Source of the DNA: Actinomycetota bacterium
Lineage (GTDB): Bacteria; Actinomycetota; UBA4738; HRBIN12
NCBI GenBank assembly: GCA_040881665.1
Contig: JBBECT010000004.1
Span: forward strand, 902,219-966,218
DNA: 64,000 bases
Reading direction: 5' to 3'
Shown: in pieces, positions 33,737-41,893 of the stretch
How the letters are laid out: every line of letters begins with the position of its first letter
Numbering within the stretch: the first letter of the stretch is position 1
Translations under genes and position numbers: made by a program
Notes under the pieces: generated by a model
What the model was told of the DNA's origin: nothing
Seen by the model: the letters and a program-made list of their open reading frames with translations, nothing else
Database searches by the model: none

Positions 33737-34305
33737 ACGAAGGGCACAACGAGCTGTGCTCGAGCCCCGATTGGGCCGAGTACCTTCGAACCGATGTGCT
33801 CCCCCTCGTTCTCGATGGAGTCGACCTGGGATCCGACATGGTCGAGGTTGGTCCGGGCTTCGGTCTCGCGACCGATATCCTTCGGCACCGCGTGTCGAGT
33901 CTGACCGCCGTCGAGATCGACCCGGCTCTCGCAGTGAGCCTTGCAGCGCGCCTGGCTGACACCAACGTCAACGTGCTTGAAGCAGACGGGACCCACCTAC
34001 CGCTCGACTCCGGGCGCTTCAGTTCGGCGGCCTCGTTCACCATGCTTCACCACGTTCCGTCCGTTTCCGACCAGGACGCGCTCTTGACCGAACTGGCGCG
34101 CGTGCTGCGAGTCGGAGGTGTGCTGGTCGGGGCGGACAGCCTCGATGACCCAGAGTTCAGGGAGTTCCATAGAGGTGACGTGTGCGTTCCCGTCGATCCG
34201 GGGGAACTGCCGGATCGGCTCCGACGCTCCGGATTCTCGGATGTGCGCGTGGGGACCTCGGGCGACACTCTCTGGTTCGTCGCTCGCACGGCTCCGAACT
34301 CCTAG
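33733..34305 (+). CDS. SAM-dependent class I methyltransferase
   Basis: 190 residues from ATG 33733. SAM motif I is VEVGPGFGLATDIL, the acidic end of strand 2 is VEIDPAL, motif II is EADGTHLPLDSGRF, and SFTMLHHVPSVSDQ and LARVLRVGGVLVGAD follow in the order of methyltransferase type 11 (small molecule) enzymes. Coupled by overlap to the truncated monooxygenase-like gene. Substrate unknown. Confidence 0.85.
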   Translation: MNEGHNELCSSPDWAEYLRTDVLPLVLDGVDLGSDMVEVGPGFGLATDILRHRVSSLTAVEIDPALAVSLAARLADTNVNVLEADGTHLPLDSGRFSSAASFTMLHHVPSVSDQDALLTELARVLRVGGVLVGADSLDDPEFREFHRGDVCVPVDPGELPDRLRRSGFSDVRVGTSGDTLWFVARTAPNS

Positions 34306-34369
34306 CGCTGGGTACCGCTCCAGTCCCCAGGCTTCGACGAGCCGACCGACTTGCCTACTCGGCCGAAAC

Positions 34370-34616
34370 GGGGTTCCGTGGGTCTGCTCGGGGTCGGAGC
34401 TTGTCCGGGTCGTCGATGGGTACCGCGTGCACCCGACCCACCGAACCGTCGACCTCCAAGTGACCTCCGGATGCGGAGTGCTCGGCTTCGACAACGCAGA
34501 GGGCGAGGGTTCCGTAACGGGGCGTGCGGTCGGCGCTTCGAACGTCGCCGACGACCTTGCCCTCCGAGCTCACCTCGGCTCCGTGCTTCGGCACCTTCTC
34601 ACCCTTCAGCGGGAGA
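34370..34616 (-). pseudogene. Possible GcvT/YgfZ C-terminal remnant
   Basis: The minus strand encodes about 75 residues (VPKHGAEVSSEGKVVGDVRS, then RTPRYGTLALCVVEAEHSA, GGHLEVDGSVGRVHAVPIDD) that follow the pattern of the C-terminal beta-barrel of GcvT/YgfZ folate proteins (G-x-V-x-S-x-x-x-x-P-x-x-G-x-x-A-L). No N-terminal part is present. This would be the second GcvT-type sequence in the window. The similarity is by pattern only. Confidence 0.3.
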
Positions 34617-34776
34617 CACCCTGGCTGGGGGCCCGGGACGCGACGTCCTGGATGCGGTGGACGTCATAGGGAGAAACACCGTTCGCGGTGGTCGGGGTCG
34701 GGACGTGTGCTTCGTCGAACCGGGCGACGATGTCCGCGGATGCGAGGATGTGCGGATGCGCGTGACCCAAGGCTAG
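34608..34776 (+). pseudogene. RTX-type calcium-binding C-terminal remnant
   Basis: Reads GDTLAGGPGRDVLDAVD, RGGRGRDVCFVEPGDDVRG, CEDVR: the degenerate nonapeptide GGxGxDxL pattern with the closing RDxCxxxxGDxVxxCE that ends many actinobacterial secreted calcium-binding proteins. No upstream repeats or signal peptide are visible, so only the tail remains. Confidence 0.4.
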
Positions 34777-34912
34777 TTCAAGCCCTACCGGACTCCTCCA
34801 CAGCCGGGATCCGCTCTCCAATAGGTGTGCACAGCGGCGGAAGCCAGGCGATGGAACGAGACGCCGGCGTCAGAGTTGCCTATGACACCCTTGATGAAGC
34901 ATCGAGCCCACG

Positions 34913-35239
34913 CTAAAGGTGGCGAACCGGCGCGGCTGGCGGCGGTGCCGAGAAGTCCATCGGATGAATCTCCTCGACCTTCGAGCGGAACCATGAGTCG
35001 AACTCGCGATCGGAGCCCGCGAGCTTGCCGAGGAACTCGGACGCGCCGGGCCCATCGAGGACAACGACCGTGAGCTGGCTCCCGTCCGGGTTTTCCTGGA
35101 GCCACGCGGCGTGCGTCGTCAGGCCGAGGCGCTCGTTCATCTCGTCGAACTCCGACTTGCGGGCGCCGGTCACCTCACCGGCCCAGGCCTTCCAGTCGTC
35201 CGCTCTCCCGGGCTTGATCGGTACCGCAAAAGCCTCCAT
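34913..35239 (-). CDS. DUF6176-like small protein
   Basis: 108 residues from ATG 35239, with GGGAGGGGGC just upstream. A dimeric alpha-beta barrel-like small protein: FAVPIKPGRADDWKAWAGEV, then TTHAAWLQENPDGSQLTVVV, then a C-terminal SWFRSKVEEIHPMDF segment. The pattern matches the DUF6176/antibiotic-monooxygenase-like proteins; function unknown. Transcribed in the same direction as the reductase upstream. Confidence 0.7.
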   Translation of the reverse strand: MEAFAVPIKPGRADDWKAWAGEVTGARKSEFDEMNERLGLTTHAAWLQENPDGSQLTVVVLDGPGASEFLGKLAGSDREFDSWFRSKVEEIHPMDFSAPPPAAPVRHL

Positions 35240-35380
35240 GCGCCCCCTCCCTGGTCGCGATGCCGACGGAGCGTAGTCGAGCTGGCGAGCTCGGGCAACG
35301 CGAGGAGCTCTCGTTCGGACGCGGTGACACGAGGTTCTCACCTCCGCGGGTCCACAAGCTCGCCACGAGCGCGGGCTCGG

Positions 35381-36037
35381 CTATCGACGGATGAAGGTCA
35401 GGTGGGTGACACCGCTGGGAGACGAGACCGCCTCGATGCCGTAGCGTTCCTCGACGCCCTCGATGCCGTCCCAAAGGCGAACGCCGCGGCCGAGGAGGAT
35501 CGGCACCTGCACGACGTGGAGCGTGTCGATGAGGTCGGCAGCGAGGAAGTCGCGGACGACGGTTGGGCCACCGCCGATACGCACGTCGAGGTCGCCCGCT
35601 GCTTCCCGGGCGACGTCGAGCGCCTCCTGCGGGTTGGCGTCGACGAATTGGAACACGGTGCCGCCCTCCATCTCGATCGGCGGGCGCGGGTAGTGCGTAA
35701 GCACGAACACCGGCGTGTGGAACGGCGGGTTCGGCCCCCACCAGCCACGCCACTCGTCGTCGGTTCCGACGTCGGTCCACGGGCCGGTCTGCGCGCCGAA
35801 TTTGCCCCGACCCATGATCTCGGCGCCGATGCCGAGGCCATGGCGTTCGGCGAACGAGTGGTCGACACCCTCCGTGCCACCAGCTTCGCCGACCATCGAG
35901 CGCCAAAACCGGGTGGTGAACATCCACTCGTGCAGGCGTTCCCCGGCGTGACCGAACGGGGCGTCGAGCGTGATGCCGTCGCCCGTCCCGAACCCGTCCA
36001 GGGAGATCGAGAAGTTGTGGACACGGACCTGGGACAT
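35381..36037 (-). CDS. Dihydrofolate-reductase-family protein (RibD C-terminal domain)
   Basis: 218 residues from ATG 36037. Pattern of the RibD_C/DHFR-like NADPH-binding fold: VRVHNFSISLDGFGTGDG at the start, AEIMGRGKFG, VFVLTHYPRPP, DVRIGGGPTVVRDFLAADLI and VPILLGRGVRLWDG. Free-standing members reduce small molecules or act in drug-resistance-like contexts; no riboflavin genes are near, so a riboflavin role is unlikely. Another relative is at 49.8 kb. Confidence 0.88.
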   Translation of the reverse strand: MSQVRVHNFSISLDGFGTGDGITLDAPFGHAGERLHEWMFTTRFWRSMVGEAGGTEGVDHSFAERHGLGIGAEIMGRGKFGAQTGPWTDVGTDDEWRGWWGPNPPFHTPVFVLTHYPRPPIEMEGGTVFQFVDANPQEALDVAREAAGDLDVRIGGGPTVVRDFLAADLIDTLHVVQVPILLGRGVRLWDGIEGVEERYGIEAVSSPSGVTHLTFIRR

Positions 36038-36073
36038 GGGTGCCTCCTACCCTGAGAAACGAACGGCCCTGAC

Positions 36074-36150
36074 CTGCTGTGAGTGCTACCCCTCTTGACC
36101 TGTGGGTACTCTTGAATGGAGCCCGAATCCGTGCAGGTGAGCGGGTCATG
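36074..36150. repeat. Dispersed repeat, diverged copy C
   Basis: Shares CTGCTGTG, TACCCCTCTT, ACCTGTGGG and GAGxGxGTxxTGA in the same order and spacing with copies A and B but is more diverged. It lies in the 208-base gap between the DHFR-like gene and the Fic gene, where no gene is seen; a short TTGTGACTAGTTGTGGTAGTTG tract at 36178-36199 follows. Confidence 0.5.
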
Positions 36151-36246
36151 ACTTCCTCCGAACCTCAACATGCACTAGTTGTGACTAGTTGTGGTAGTTG
36201 TGGCGCGAGGCAAGGGATGACGCTGAGCAGAAGCTCGCCGGGCGCT

Positions 36247-37431
36247 CTATGAGAACGGCCTCCGCGGAAGCCCGAAGGCCTCTCCCGACACCGTGAGCCG
36301 CCGGCCAAGCTCGGTGATGATCCGGTCCCGTGCGGACGATGCCGTCTCGATCTCTATGAAGAGCCTGTCGGCCACGACCCCGTACAGCCTCTCGCCGGCG
36401 AAGTAGCGACGCCCCCGGCGTTCCCCTTCCGATGCCAGGAGTCCACTTGCCACCGCCGTGGTGAGGTCTTTCGTTGCGGTCGCTGGGCTCACGTCTGTGA
36501 GCGAGCGGTAGTAGCCGGCGGTCACGTCACGTCCGAAGAACGCGTCCCATAGCGCGTTCGCAAGCCGGCGGTCCATCCCCACGTCCTCCGCGGCCTCTTC
36601 GACCGCCATCCACACCTGCTGCTCGGTGTTGAGCCGCAGATCCAGCGCCCGCACCTGTCGTACCTGGGCGTCGAGATGCCCGTGCACGAACGGCGTGACG
36701 TCCGCGTCGCGATCGAACATCGACCCGAGGCAGCCGAAGAGCCCGTAGTAGTCCTGCAGGTGGTACCCCCACCATTCCTCGAGCGATGTGAACTCGCGCC
36801 GCTTGAATCCACCCCTGTACATCGCGAGCGAGGCAAGGATCCGAGCGGATCGTCCATTCCCGTCCACGAAGGGGTGGATGGCTGCGACGACGACGTGGAT
36901 CCATGCGGCGGCAACTGCGCTGTGGAAGCCCGCTTGCTGCATCCGGGTGACAGCCTCCTCGACCAAGGCATCAACCTGTTCGCCGGGGGGTGGGAGGAAC
37001 ACCTCTTCGCCGGTAGCGCGGTTGGTCACCCACACCTGCTTATCCGTGCGGAGTCGGCCAGCACCCTGGGCGTAGCGACCGGCGAGGACACGATCATGGA
37101 GTCCGACTATCAGACCGCGATCCCATGAGAACGCCGGGTCATCAGCTTGGCGGAGGACGAAGTTCATGGCGTCTCGATAGCCCTCAACCAGTTCTCGGTC
37201 CAGCGGTTCTACCTCGGGCGGTCGGTCTCCTGCCAGGATCCGGCGCACCTCGTCAACGGTGACGTTGACGCCCTCCATGCGGGTTGACGCGGCCACAGCC
37301 TCTGCCTCGAGGTCGCGGCGAAGCCGCCCCTCCCAGGTACGGGGGAGCACTCGGATGTCGAGGCGGTCCTTCCAGGCGTCGAGCTCTTCGACGAAGCCTC
37401 GGATGCCGTCCGTCTCGGTAAAGGGGAGCAT
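36247..37431 (-). CDS. Fic-family AMP-transferase with C-terminal winged helix
   Basis: 394 residues. Fic core motif HPFVDGNGRSAR at 186-197 with catalytic H186; the flap region VTNRATGEEVFLPPPGEQ is also typical. The N-terminal inhibitory helix carries S-T-R-M-E-G (49-54), fitting the (S/T)xxxE(G/N) motif, so the enzyme is predicted to be autoinhibited (class II). The C-terminal third (about 290-380) looks like a winged helix (DVSPATATKDLTTAVASGLL). Such proteins transfer AMP to protein hydroxyls and are often autoregulated. No toxin-antitoxin partner gene is adjacent. ATG 37431 lies 13 bases from the first upstream repeat. Confidence 0.9.
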   Translation of the reverse strand: MLPFTETDGIRGFVEELDAWKDRLDIRVLPRTWEGRLRRDLEAEAVAASTRMEGVNVTVDEVRRILAGDRPPEVEPLDRELVEGYRDAMNFVLRQADDPAFSWDRGLIVGLHDRVLAGRYAQGAGRLRTDKQVWVTNRATGEEVFLPPPGEQVDALVEEAVTRMQQAGFHSAVAAAWIHVVVAAIHPFVDGNGRSARILASLAMYRGGFKRREFTSLEEWWGYHLQDYYGLFGCLGSMFDRDADVTPFVHGHLDAQVRQVRALDLRLNTEQQVWMAVEEAAEDVGMDRRLANALWDAFFGRDVTAGYYRSLTDVSPATATKDLTTAVASGLLASEGERRGRRYFAGERLYGVVADRLFIEIETASSARDRIITELGRRLTVSGEAFGLPRRPFS

Positions 37432-37443
37432 GGTGACTCCATT

Positions 37444-37502
37444 CTATCACTCAAACGCTAGCGATTCCATCTTTGAATCGCTATCCCTCAAACGCTAGCG
37501 AT
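37444..37502. promoter_or_regulatory. Paired 22-bp direct repeats upstream of fic
   Basis: CTATCACTCAAACGCTAGCG-AT (37444-37465) and CTATCCCTCAAACGCTAGCG-AT (37481-37502) differ at one base and start 37 bases apart. Each contains the palindrome CGCTAGCG, and GAATCGCTAT between them adds an inverted TAGCGAT half-site. Position directly upstream of fic suggests a multi-site operator, perhaps for the Fic winged helix itself. Confidence 0.6.
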
Positions 37503-37629
37503 GGCCTTTTGGAAACCTTCGCGGCGTTCATCACGAGCCGGTTGGGGACATTGAATGAAGGCGAGCGACCCACGTGCACCGCTGGTCCTGAAGGCGGGCG
37601 ACCGGAGCCGTCGTCCATTCGGACCGCGG

Positions 37630-37860
37630 GAGCCAATTACGTCCGGGCGCTTCGAAACGCCGGGCTGCAGGGGTCCATGGGTCGGACCGGAACGTGTGCG
37701 GACGACGCCGGCATGGAATCGTTCTTCTCGTTGCTCCAGAAGAACGTGCTCAACCAGAAGCGCTGGGCCTGCAGAGAGGAGCTACGCCTGGCGATCGTGA
37801 ACTGGATCCGAGGCCACGTACATCGCCGGCGCCGCCAACGCGGTCTCCCCAAGCGGGATC
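37630..37860 (+). pseudogene. IS3-type transposase (OrfB) C-terminal fragment
   Basis: About 75 residues match the pattern of the integrase-core end of IS3-family transposases: LRNAGLQGSMGRTGTCADDA, GMESFFSLLQKNVL, REELRLAIVNWI, then an Arg-rich HRRRRQRGL ending. In intact enzymes the DDE Glu lies in the (N/G)xxxESFF helix, seen here as GMESFF. The upstream catalytic part is absent and the frame runs into the cyclase gene's 3' end, so it is a remnant. Confidence 0.7.
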
Positions 37861-37873
37861 CATCACTCCTACG

Positions 37874-39102
37874 TCAACCGACCAGCCTTCCCTCCAACAG
37901 CCAAGTCTTCATGTCACCCTTCCCCTTGACGACGACCATCCCCCGCTCCTCGAGGGCGTAGCGCCCACGGAGCCGCCGGTAGGTTCGCTCCGTCACCTGG
38001 ATGCTGCCCGGAAGGCCATTGGACTCCATCCGACTCGCTGTGTTGACTGTGTCGCCCCAAAGGTCATAGATGAACCGGCGCACGCCGATCACGCCGGCGA
38101 CCGCGGGTCCCGTGTCGATCCCGATGCGCAGCTGAACGGGCGAACCGAGTTGGTGATCGATCGCGTCCGGCCCGGCCATCATCTCGAGCGCCATGTCGGC
38201 GATGGCTTCGGCATGATCCGAGCGAGGCACCGGGATGCCGCCGGCCACCATGTACGCGTCACCGATCGTCTTGATCTTCTCGAGCCCATGCCGTTCGGCG
38301 AGCCGATCGAACCATGAGAACAACCCGTTCAAGAGCTCGACGATCTCCTCAGGCTGCGCGGCTGCTGACAACGTCGTGAAGTCCACGATGTCCGCGAAGA
38401 GCACCGTCACGTCGTCGAAGCCATCGGCGATCGTGCCCTCCGAGTCCCGCAATCGAGCCGCGACCGAAGCCGGAAGGACATTCAGGAGGAGGCGCTCGGA
38501 CTTCGCCCGCTCGTGCTCTCGCTCGAGCACGAAGAACCGCAGAGCAGAAAGGCGGTGGCCGAGACGCCTGCGAGGTTGAGGACGAAGAACGAGATCATCA
38601 CCGACGTGGGGATCTTTGACGTCGGCTCAAGGAGCGGGTCCACGAGGCCCGACAGAACGAGGACGACCGCGTATGCCCCGAACCAGTTGATCGAATCGCG
38701 GGCCCCACTGAACATCAGCGCCGCAATGGGTGCCGTGAACGACCAGAGCACTACCGCGCTTGAGGGGACGAAGCCACCGAGGCTCAGCTGCAAAAAGAAG
38801 GGGAGCATCAGCATCATCGCCAACTGGCTCAAACGGAAGAATCGGAGCCGCTTCGTTCGTGAGAATGCCACCAGGGATCCGATCGAGATGACCTGGTAGA
38901 CGAGCGGAATGGCGGCAGCGACCGGGAGGCCCGACGAGAAGTACGTGACGACCCACACGGTCGAGAGCGCGGTGATGAGGCAAGTGGAAAGGGTTGTGAC
39001 CGTCTTGTCGAGTCGTTCCTGTTCGTCGTCCTCAGGCGTGATGCCGGTCACCGCAAGCCGGCGGATCAGTCGCTGCGCACTCGTGACGGCCGAAGAGGTC
39101 AT
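37874..39102 (-). pseudogene. Membrane adenylate/guanylate cyclase, split by a frameshift
   Basis: Class III nucleotide cyclase. The upstream frame from 39102 encodes a hydrophobic sensor with about five transmembrane helices. Near 38540 (SATAFLL) the frame is lost: the natural continuation (LRFFVLEREHERAKSERLLL) is in another frame, reached by removing two bases (CTGCTCTGCGG for CTGCTGCGG). The downstream frame (ATG 38530) holds the intact catalytic domain: metal residues D47 in FADIVDFT and D91 in GDAYM, adenine-selecting K87, and WGDTVNTASRMES with the transition-state Arg. One original gene of about 400 codons is inferred; the soluble half could still be translated separately. Confidence 0.8.
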
Positions 39103-39233
39103 GCGACGAGCATAGTGACCTGACCCTCATTCCTGACCGGAAGCGTCGTCCCTGGTCTGCGGCTCGGCGACGTCATCGACCTGTCCGCACAGCTGGGGGA
39201 GGGTTCCTCGACGCAGGGAGTAGGACCCGGGGA

Positions 39234-40901
39234 TCACAGCTGGGGCGACTTTGTGGTGAGGCCGTGCTCGTAGGCGTATGCGGTGGCAGCTGCCCGCGAC
39301 GACAGACCAAGCTTGGTGAAGATGTGGCTCAGGTGGCTCGCGGCTGTCTTCTCGCTGATGAAGAGCTGGTCGGCGATCTGCCGGTTCGTCTTGCCTTGAG
39401 CGACGAGCCCGAGCACCTCGAGCTCGCGTGCCGTGAGACCGCCTGGAACCGCTCGGCGATCCGGAGTGGATATGGAGTCGGCCCACGTCAGGTCCGGTGA
39501 GGCTCCCAGGGCTGCGAACACCTGGCGGGCGGCATCGAGCTCCATCTTGGCGCCGTCGGCGTCGCCCAGCGCCCGGCACACCAGCGCGATGACCACTCGC
39601 GCTCGGGCGGCTTCGTGCGGCGCCTCGATCTCGCGCCAAACCGTCCACGCCCGGCGCAGGGACACCAATGCCGCCGGAGCATCCCCTTCGGCCAGGAGTA
39701 CCACGCCGGACATGTGTGCTGCGAGGGCTTGAAGGAACGGCTGGTTCAGGTTGGCGGCGAGGGCGGTCAGCTCGTCAGCCGCGACGCGGGCCGTTTCCAC
39801 GTCGCCCGTGGCCACGACGATCTCGACGAAGGGCCCCAGCATCGAGGCGCGCGTGATCGGATCCTCCGCCTCGCCGAGCGCCCGGCGGATCGTGGCGTCG
39901 GCGACGTCGACCCGGCCCTGAGCCAAGCGCAGCAACGCGAGACCCGGTTGCGGCTCGCGGCCTGCTTCGTGGGCGGCGCCGTAGGAACGCTCAGCCGCTG
40001 TGAACTCACCACGCAGGCGGTGGAGCTCACCGCGAAGATATGATGCCGCACCGAGGATCCGCGGGCCTACGGAATCCGCGAGCCGGGCGAGGGCGAACTC
40101 CAGCTCCTCCAGCGCATCAGACCATTTGCCGTGCAGCTGCATGATCTCGGCCCGGTGCACGAGACACTCACCGCGGTACAGCACGAGCTCGGGCTGTGCG
40201 TCGCACCATCGGCTGAGGGCAGACGTCCACTCCTGAGCCCGGCGGATGTCGAACAGCTCGTGGCAACCCTCGATCACCGTGCAATACGCGTCGCCCACCG
40301 CGATCGGGGACACGTCGCTTGCGCCGACAGCGACCATCGCTTCATCGAGCAAGGCGACGCCGCTGTCGATCTCGCCGAGGTAGAGCAGACACCTGCCCTG
40401 GCCGATCCGGGCGAGCGTGATGAGCTCGGGATCTCGGTAGCGGTCGCCGATCGCGACGGCCTCGCCGAAGCCTCCGAGGGCGGTAGCTACATCACCGGAG
40501 AACACGGCGCGCAAGGAAGCGGCGTAGCGCATGTAGCCCTGCTCGACGCAGTCGAGCTTGCGATCGTCGAGCAGGCGCTGCGCGCGGTCGACCCAACCCC
40601 CGCCTCGAGCCAGCTCACCGTTGTTCAACAGGCTGAAGGCGAGCCAGAACGCGCACCGTGCGGCTCGGGCGACCTCACCGATCCGCGCACACTCCTTGTG
40701 AGCCTGAGCCCACACGTCCGAGCTCTCCTCGCCGTGCCCGGCCAGGTAGGCAGCGGACGCGAGCCGCTCGAGATCCTCGACCTCGAGCGGCTCGTCCCGC
40801 GCCGCTGCCGAAAGGTGCTCGTACGCACCGCGCCACGCATGGCGGTCGAAGGCATCCCGGCCTTGATCGACCCCGTCGCCCATGGGCAGAGTCTCGTCCA
40901 T
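39234..40901 (-). CDS. LuxR-type regulator with TPR-like sensor, copy 1
   Basis: 555 residues. Residues about 15-470 are TPR-like helical repeats (EHLSAAARDEPLEVEDLERL, AQRLLDDRKLDCVEQGYMRY and similar pairs). The C-terminal LuxR HTH is LTARELEVLGLVAQGKTNRQ, IADQLFISEKTAASHLSHIF. There is no N-terminal ATPase or receiver domain, so it likely senses through the repeats. A close architectural twin lies at 42.5-44.1 kb, with three small proteins between them, all on the minus strand; the pair probably controls or cross-regulates that segment. Confidence 0.9.
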   Translation of the reverse strand: MDETLPMGDGVDQGRDAFDRHAWRGAYEHLSAAARDEPLEVEDLERLASAAYLAGHGEESSDVWAQAHKECARIGEVARAARCAFWLAFSLLNNGELARGGGWVDRAQRLLDDRKLDCVEQGYMRYAASLRAVFSGDVATALGGFGEAVAIGDRYRDPELITLARIGQGRCLLYLGEIDSGVALLDEAMVAVGASDVSPIAVGDAYCTVIEGCHELFDIRRAQEWTSALSRWCDAQPELVLYRGECLVHRAEIMQLHGKWSDALEELEFALARLADSVGPRILGAASYLRGELHRLRGEFTAAERSYGAAHEAGREPQPGLALLRLAQGRVDVADATIRRALGEAEDPITRASMLGPFVEIVVATGDVETARVAADELTALAANLNQPFLQALAAHMSGVVLLAEGDAPAALVSLRRAWTVWREIEAPHEAARARVVIALVCRALGDADGAKMELDAARQVFAALGASPDLTWADSISTPDRRAVPGGLTARELEVLGLVAQGKTNRQIADQLFISEKTAASHLSHIFTKLGLSSRAAATAYAYEHGLTTKSPQL

Positions 40902-40937
40902 GCGGGCCGCGGGTGCTATCGGCCCGAGCCGGGGTGA

Positions 40938-41330
40938 TCAATCCCAGAACGATCCGCTTCCGGCGGGCGCGGCACTGATCATCCACAGTTCGGCGATCCG
41001 ATCGCCTTCGAACCGGTAGACGAACATGTTGTTCGTCTCGAGCGTGCGCCCTTGACGGCCCAGGGCCGCGTGTTCCCACTCCGTCGCCCACCGTTCGTCG
41101 GCGATGCAGAACAGCTGCTCAAGCTTCACGTCACCGTCCGTCAGCTCGAAGATGGCGCCCATGGCTCCCAGGAAGCCGGCAACGCCCTCGTGGTCGCCGG
41201 GCCGAGGAAGGGGTCCTCGGACGTGGAAGATCATGTCGTCGGTGAACAGCCCCGACAACGTGTCCCGGTCGTTCTCGAAGACCGCCTTCGTCATGCGGTT
41301 GATCACCGTCACGTTCGGGTGGTCGCTCAT
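40938..41330 (-). CDS. SnoaL-like (NTF2-fold) protein
   Basis: 130 residues: INRMTKAVFENDRDTLSGLF, then FHVRGPLPRPGDHEGVAGFL, then a C-terminal beta sheet with TNNMFVYRFEGDRIAELWMI. This is the SnoaL/ketosteroid-isomerase-like cone fold, used by polyketide cyclases, isomerases and many binding proteins. Catalytic residues cannot be assigned. It lies 36 bases upstream of the LuxR-TPR gene, with which it is likely co-transcribed. Confidence 0.85.
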   Translation of the reverse strand: MSDHPNVTVINRMTKAVFENDRDTLSGLFTDDMIFHVRGPLPRPGDHEGVAGFLGAMGAIFELTDGDVKLEQLFCIADERWATEWEHAALGRQGRTLETNNMFVYRFEGDRIAELWMISAAPAGSGSFWD

Positions 41331-41470
41331 GATTCCTCCCTCGTGGGCCGCCTTGGCCCCTCGGTGATGAACGTAGGAGACAGCCCACGTCAGGGCATCG
41401 GGAGAAACGTGGAACTAGCCAGTCGACTCGCATCGGTAGTTCTACTGATGACAGGTGGCCGACCGACTGA

Positions 41471-41845
41471 TCAGCCTGCAGCCTCCATGTTCCGCATGAC
41501 GACTTCCATCGTCTCGTTCAGCTTGTCGGTCGGGCTGAACTCCACTACCTGCGTGTCTGCCGTCAGGGTCGGCGTATGACCCGGGGGAGCGAAGTAGGCC
41601 TCACCCGCGGTGATCTCGTCTGACGTGCCGTCGGTGTAGTTGAATACCAACTTGCCTTTGATGACATAGCCCCAATGCTCAGCCTGGCACCTGTCGTCTG
41701 GGAGGCCCTTGAACATGTCCGAGATGTCCGCGTCGACCGAGTACTCCTCGAACCCGATCGTGTAGGGACCCACCTGCCCGTAGTGCCCCTCGAACCCTTC
41801 ACCGGACTCGTGCTGTGAGGCTGTCTGTTCCGACACCTTGCCCAT
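41471..41845 (-). CDS. Cupin-domain protein
   Basis: 124 residues. Single-domain cupin: a metal-type motif region CQAEHWGYVIKGKLVFNYTD, then the second motif GEAYFAPPGHTPTLTAD with a His. It may bind a small ligand or metal; the gene lies among SnoaL-like and SRPBCC proteins, another binding-fold combination. No catalytic assignment. Confidence 0.85.
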   Translation of the reverse strand: MGKVSEQTASQHESGEGFEGHYGQVGPYTIGFEEYSVDADISDMFKGLPDDRCQAEHWGYVIKGKLVFNYTDGTSDEITAGEAYFAPPGHTPTLTADTQVVEFSPTDKLNETMEVVMRNMEAAG

Positions 41846-41893
41846 GGTCTGTCTCCTCTCCTCGTCCGTCGGCGTGCGAGGCGCGCCGGCGTT

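Noticed and set aside
37930..38020. Attempt to read the 3' end of the cyclase region as a second transposase gene
   Set aside because: It is the C-terminus of the minus-strand cyclase; plus-strand reading has no motif beyond 37860.
38482..38530. Programmed ribosomal frameshift considered for the cyclase
   Set aside because: No slippery heptamer or downstream pseudoknot is apparent near 38540; simple mutation or assembly error is more economical.
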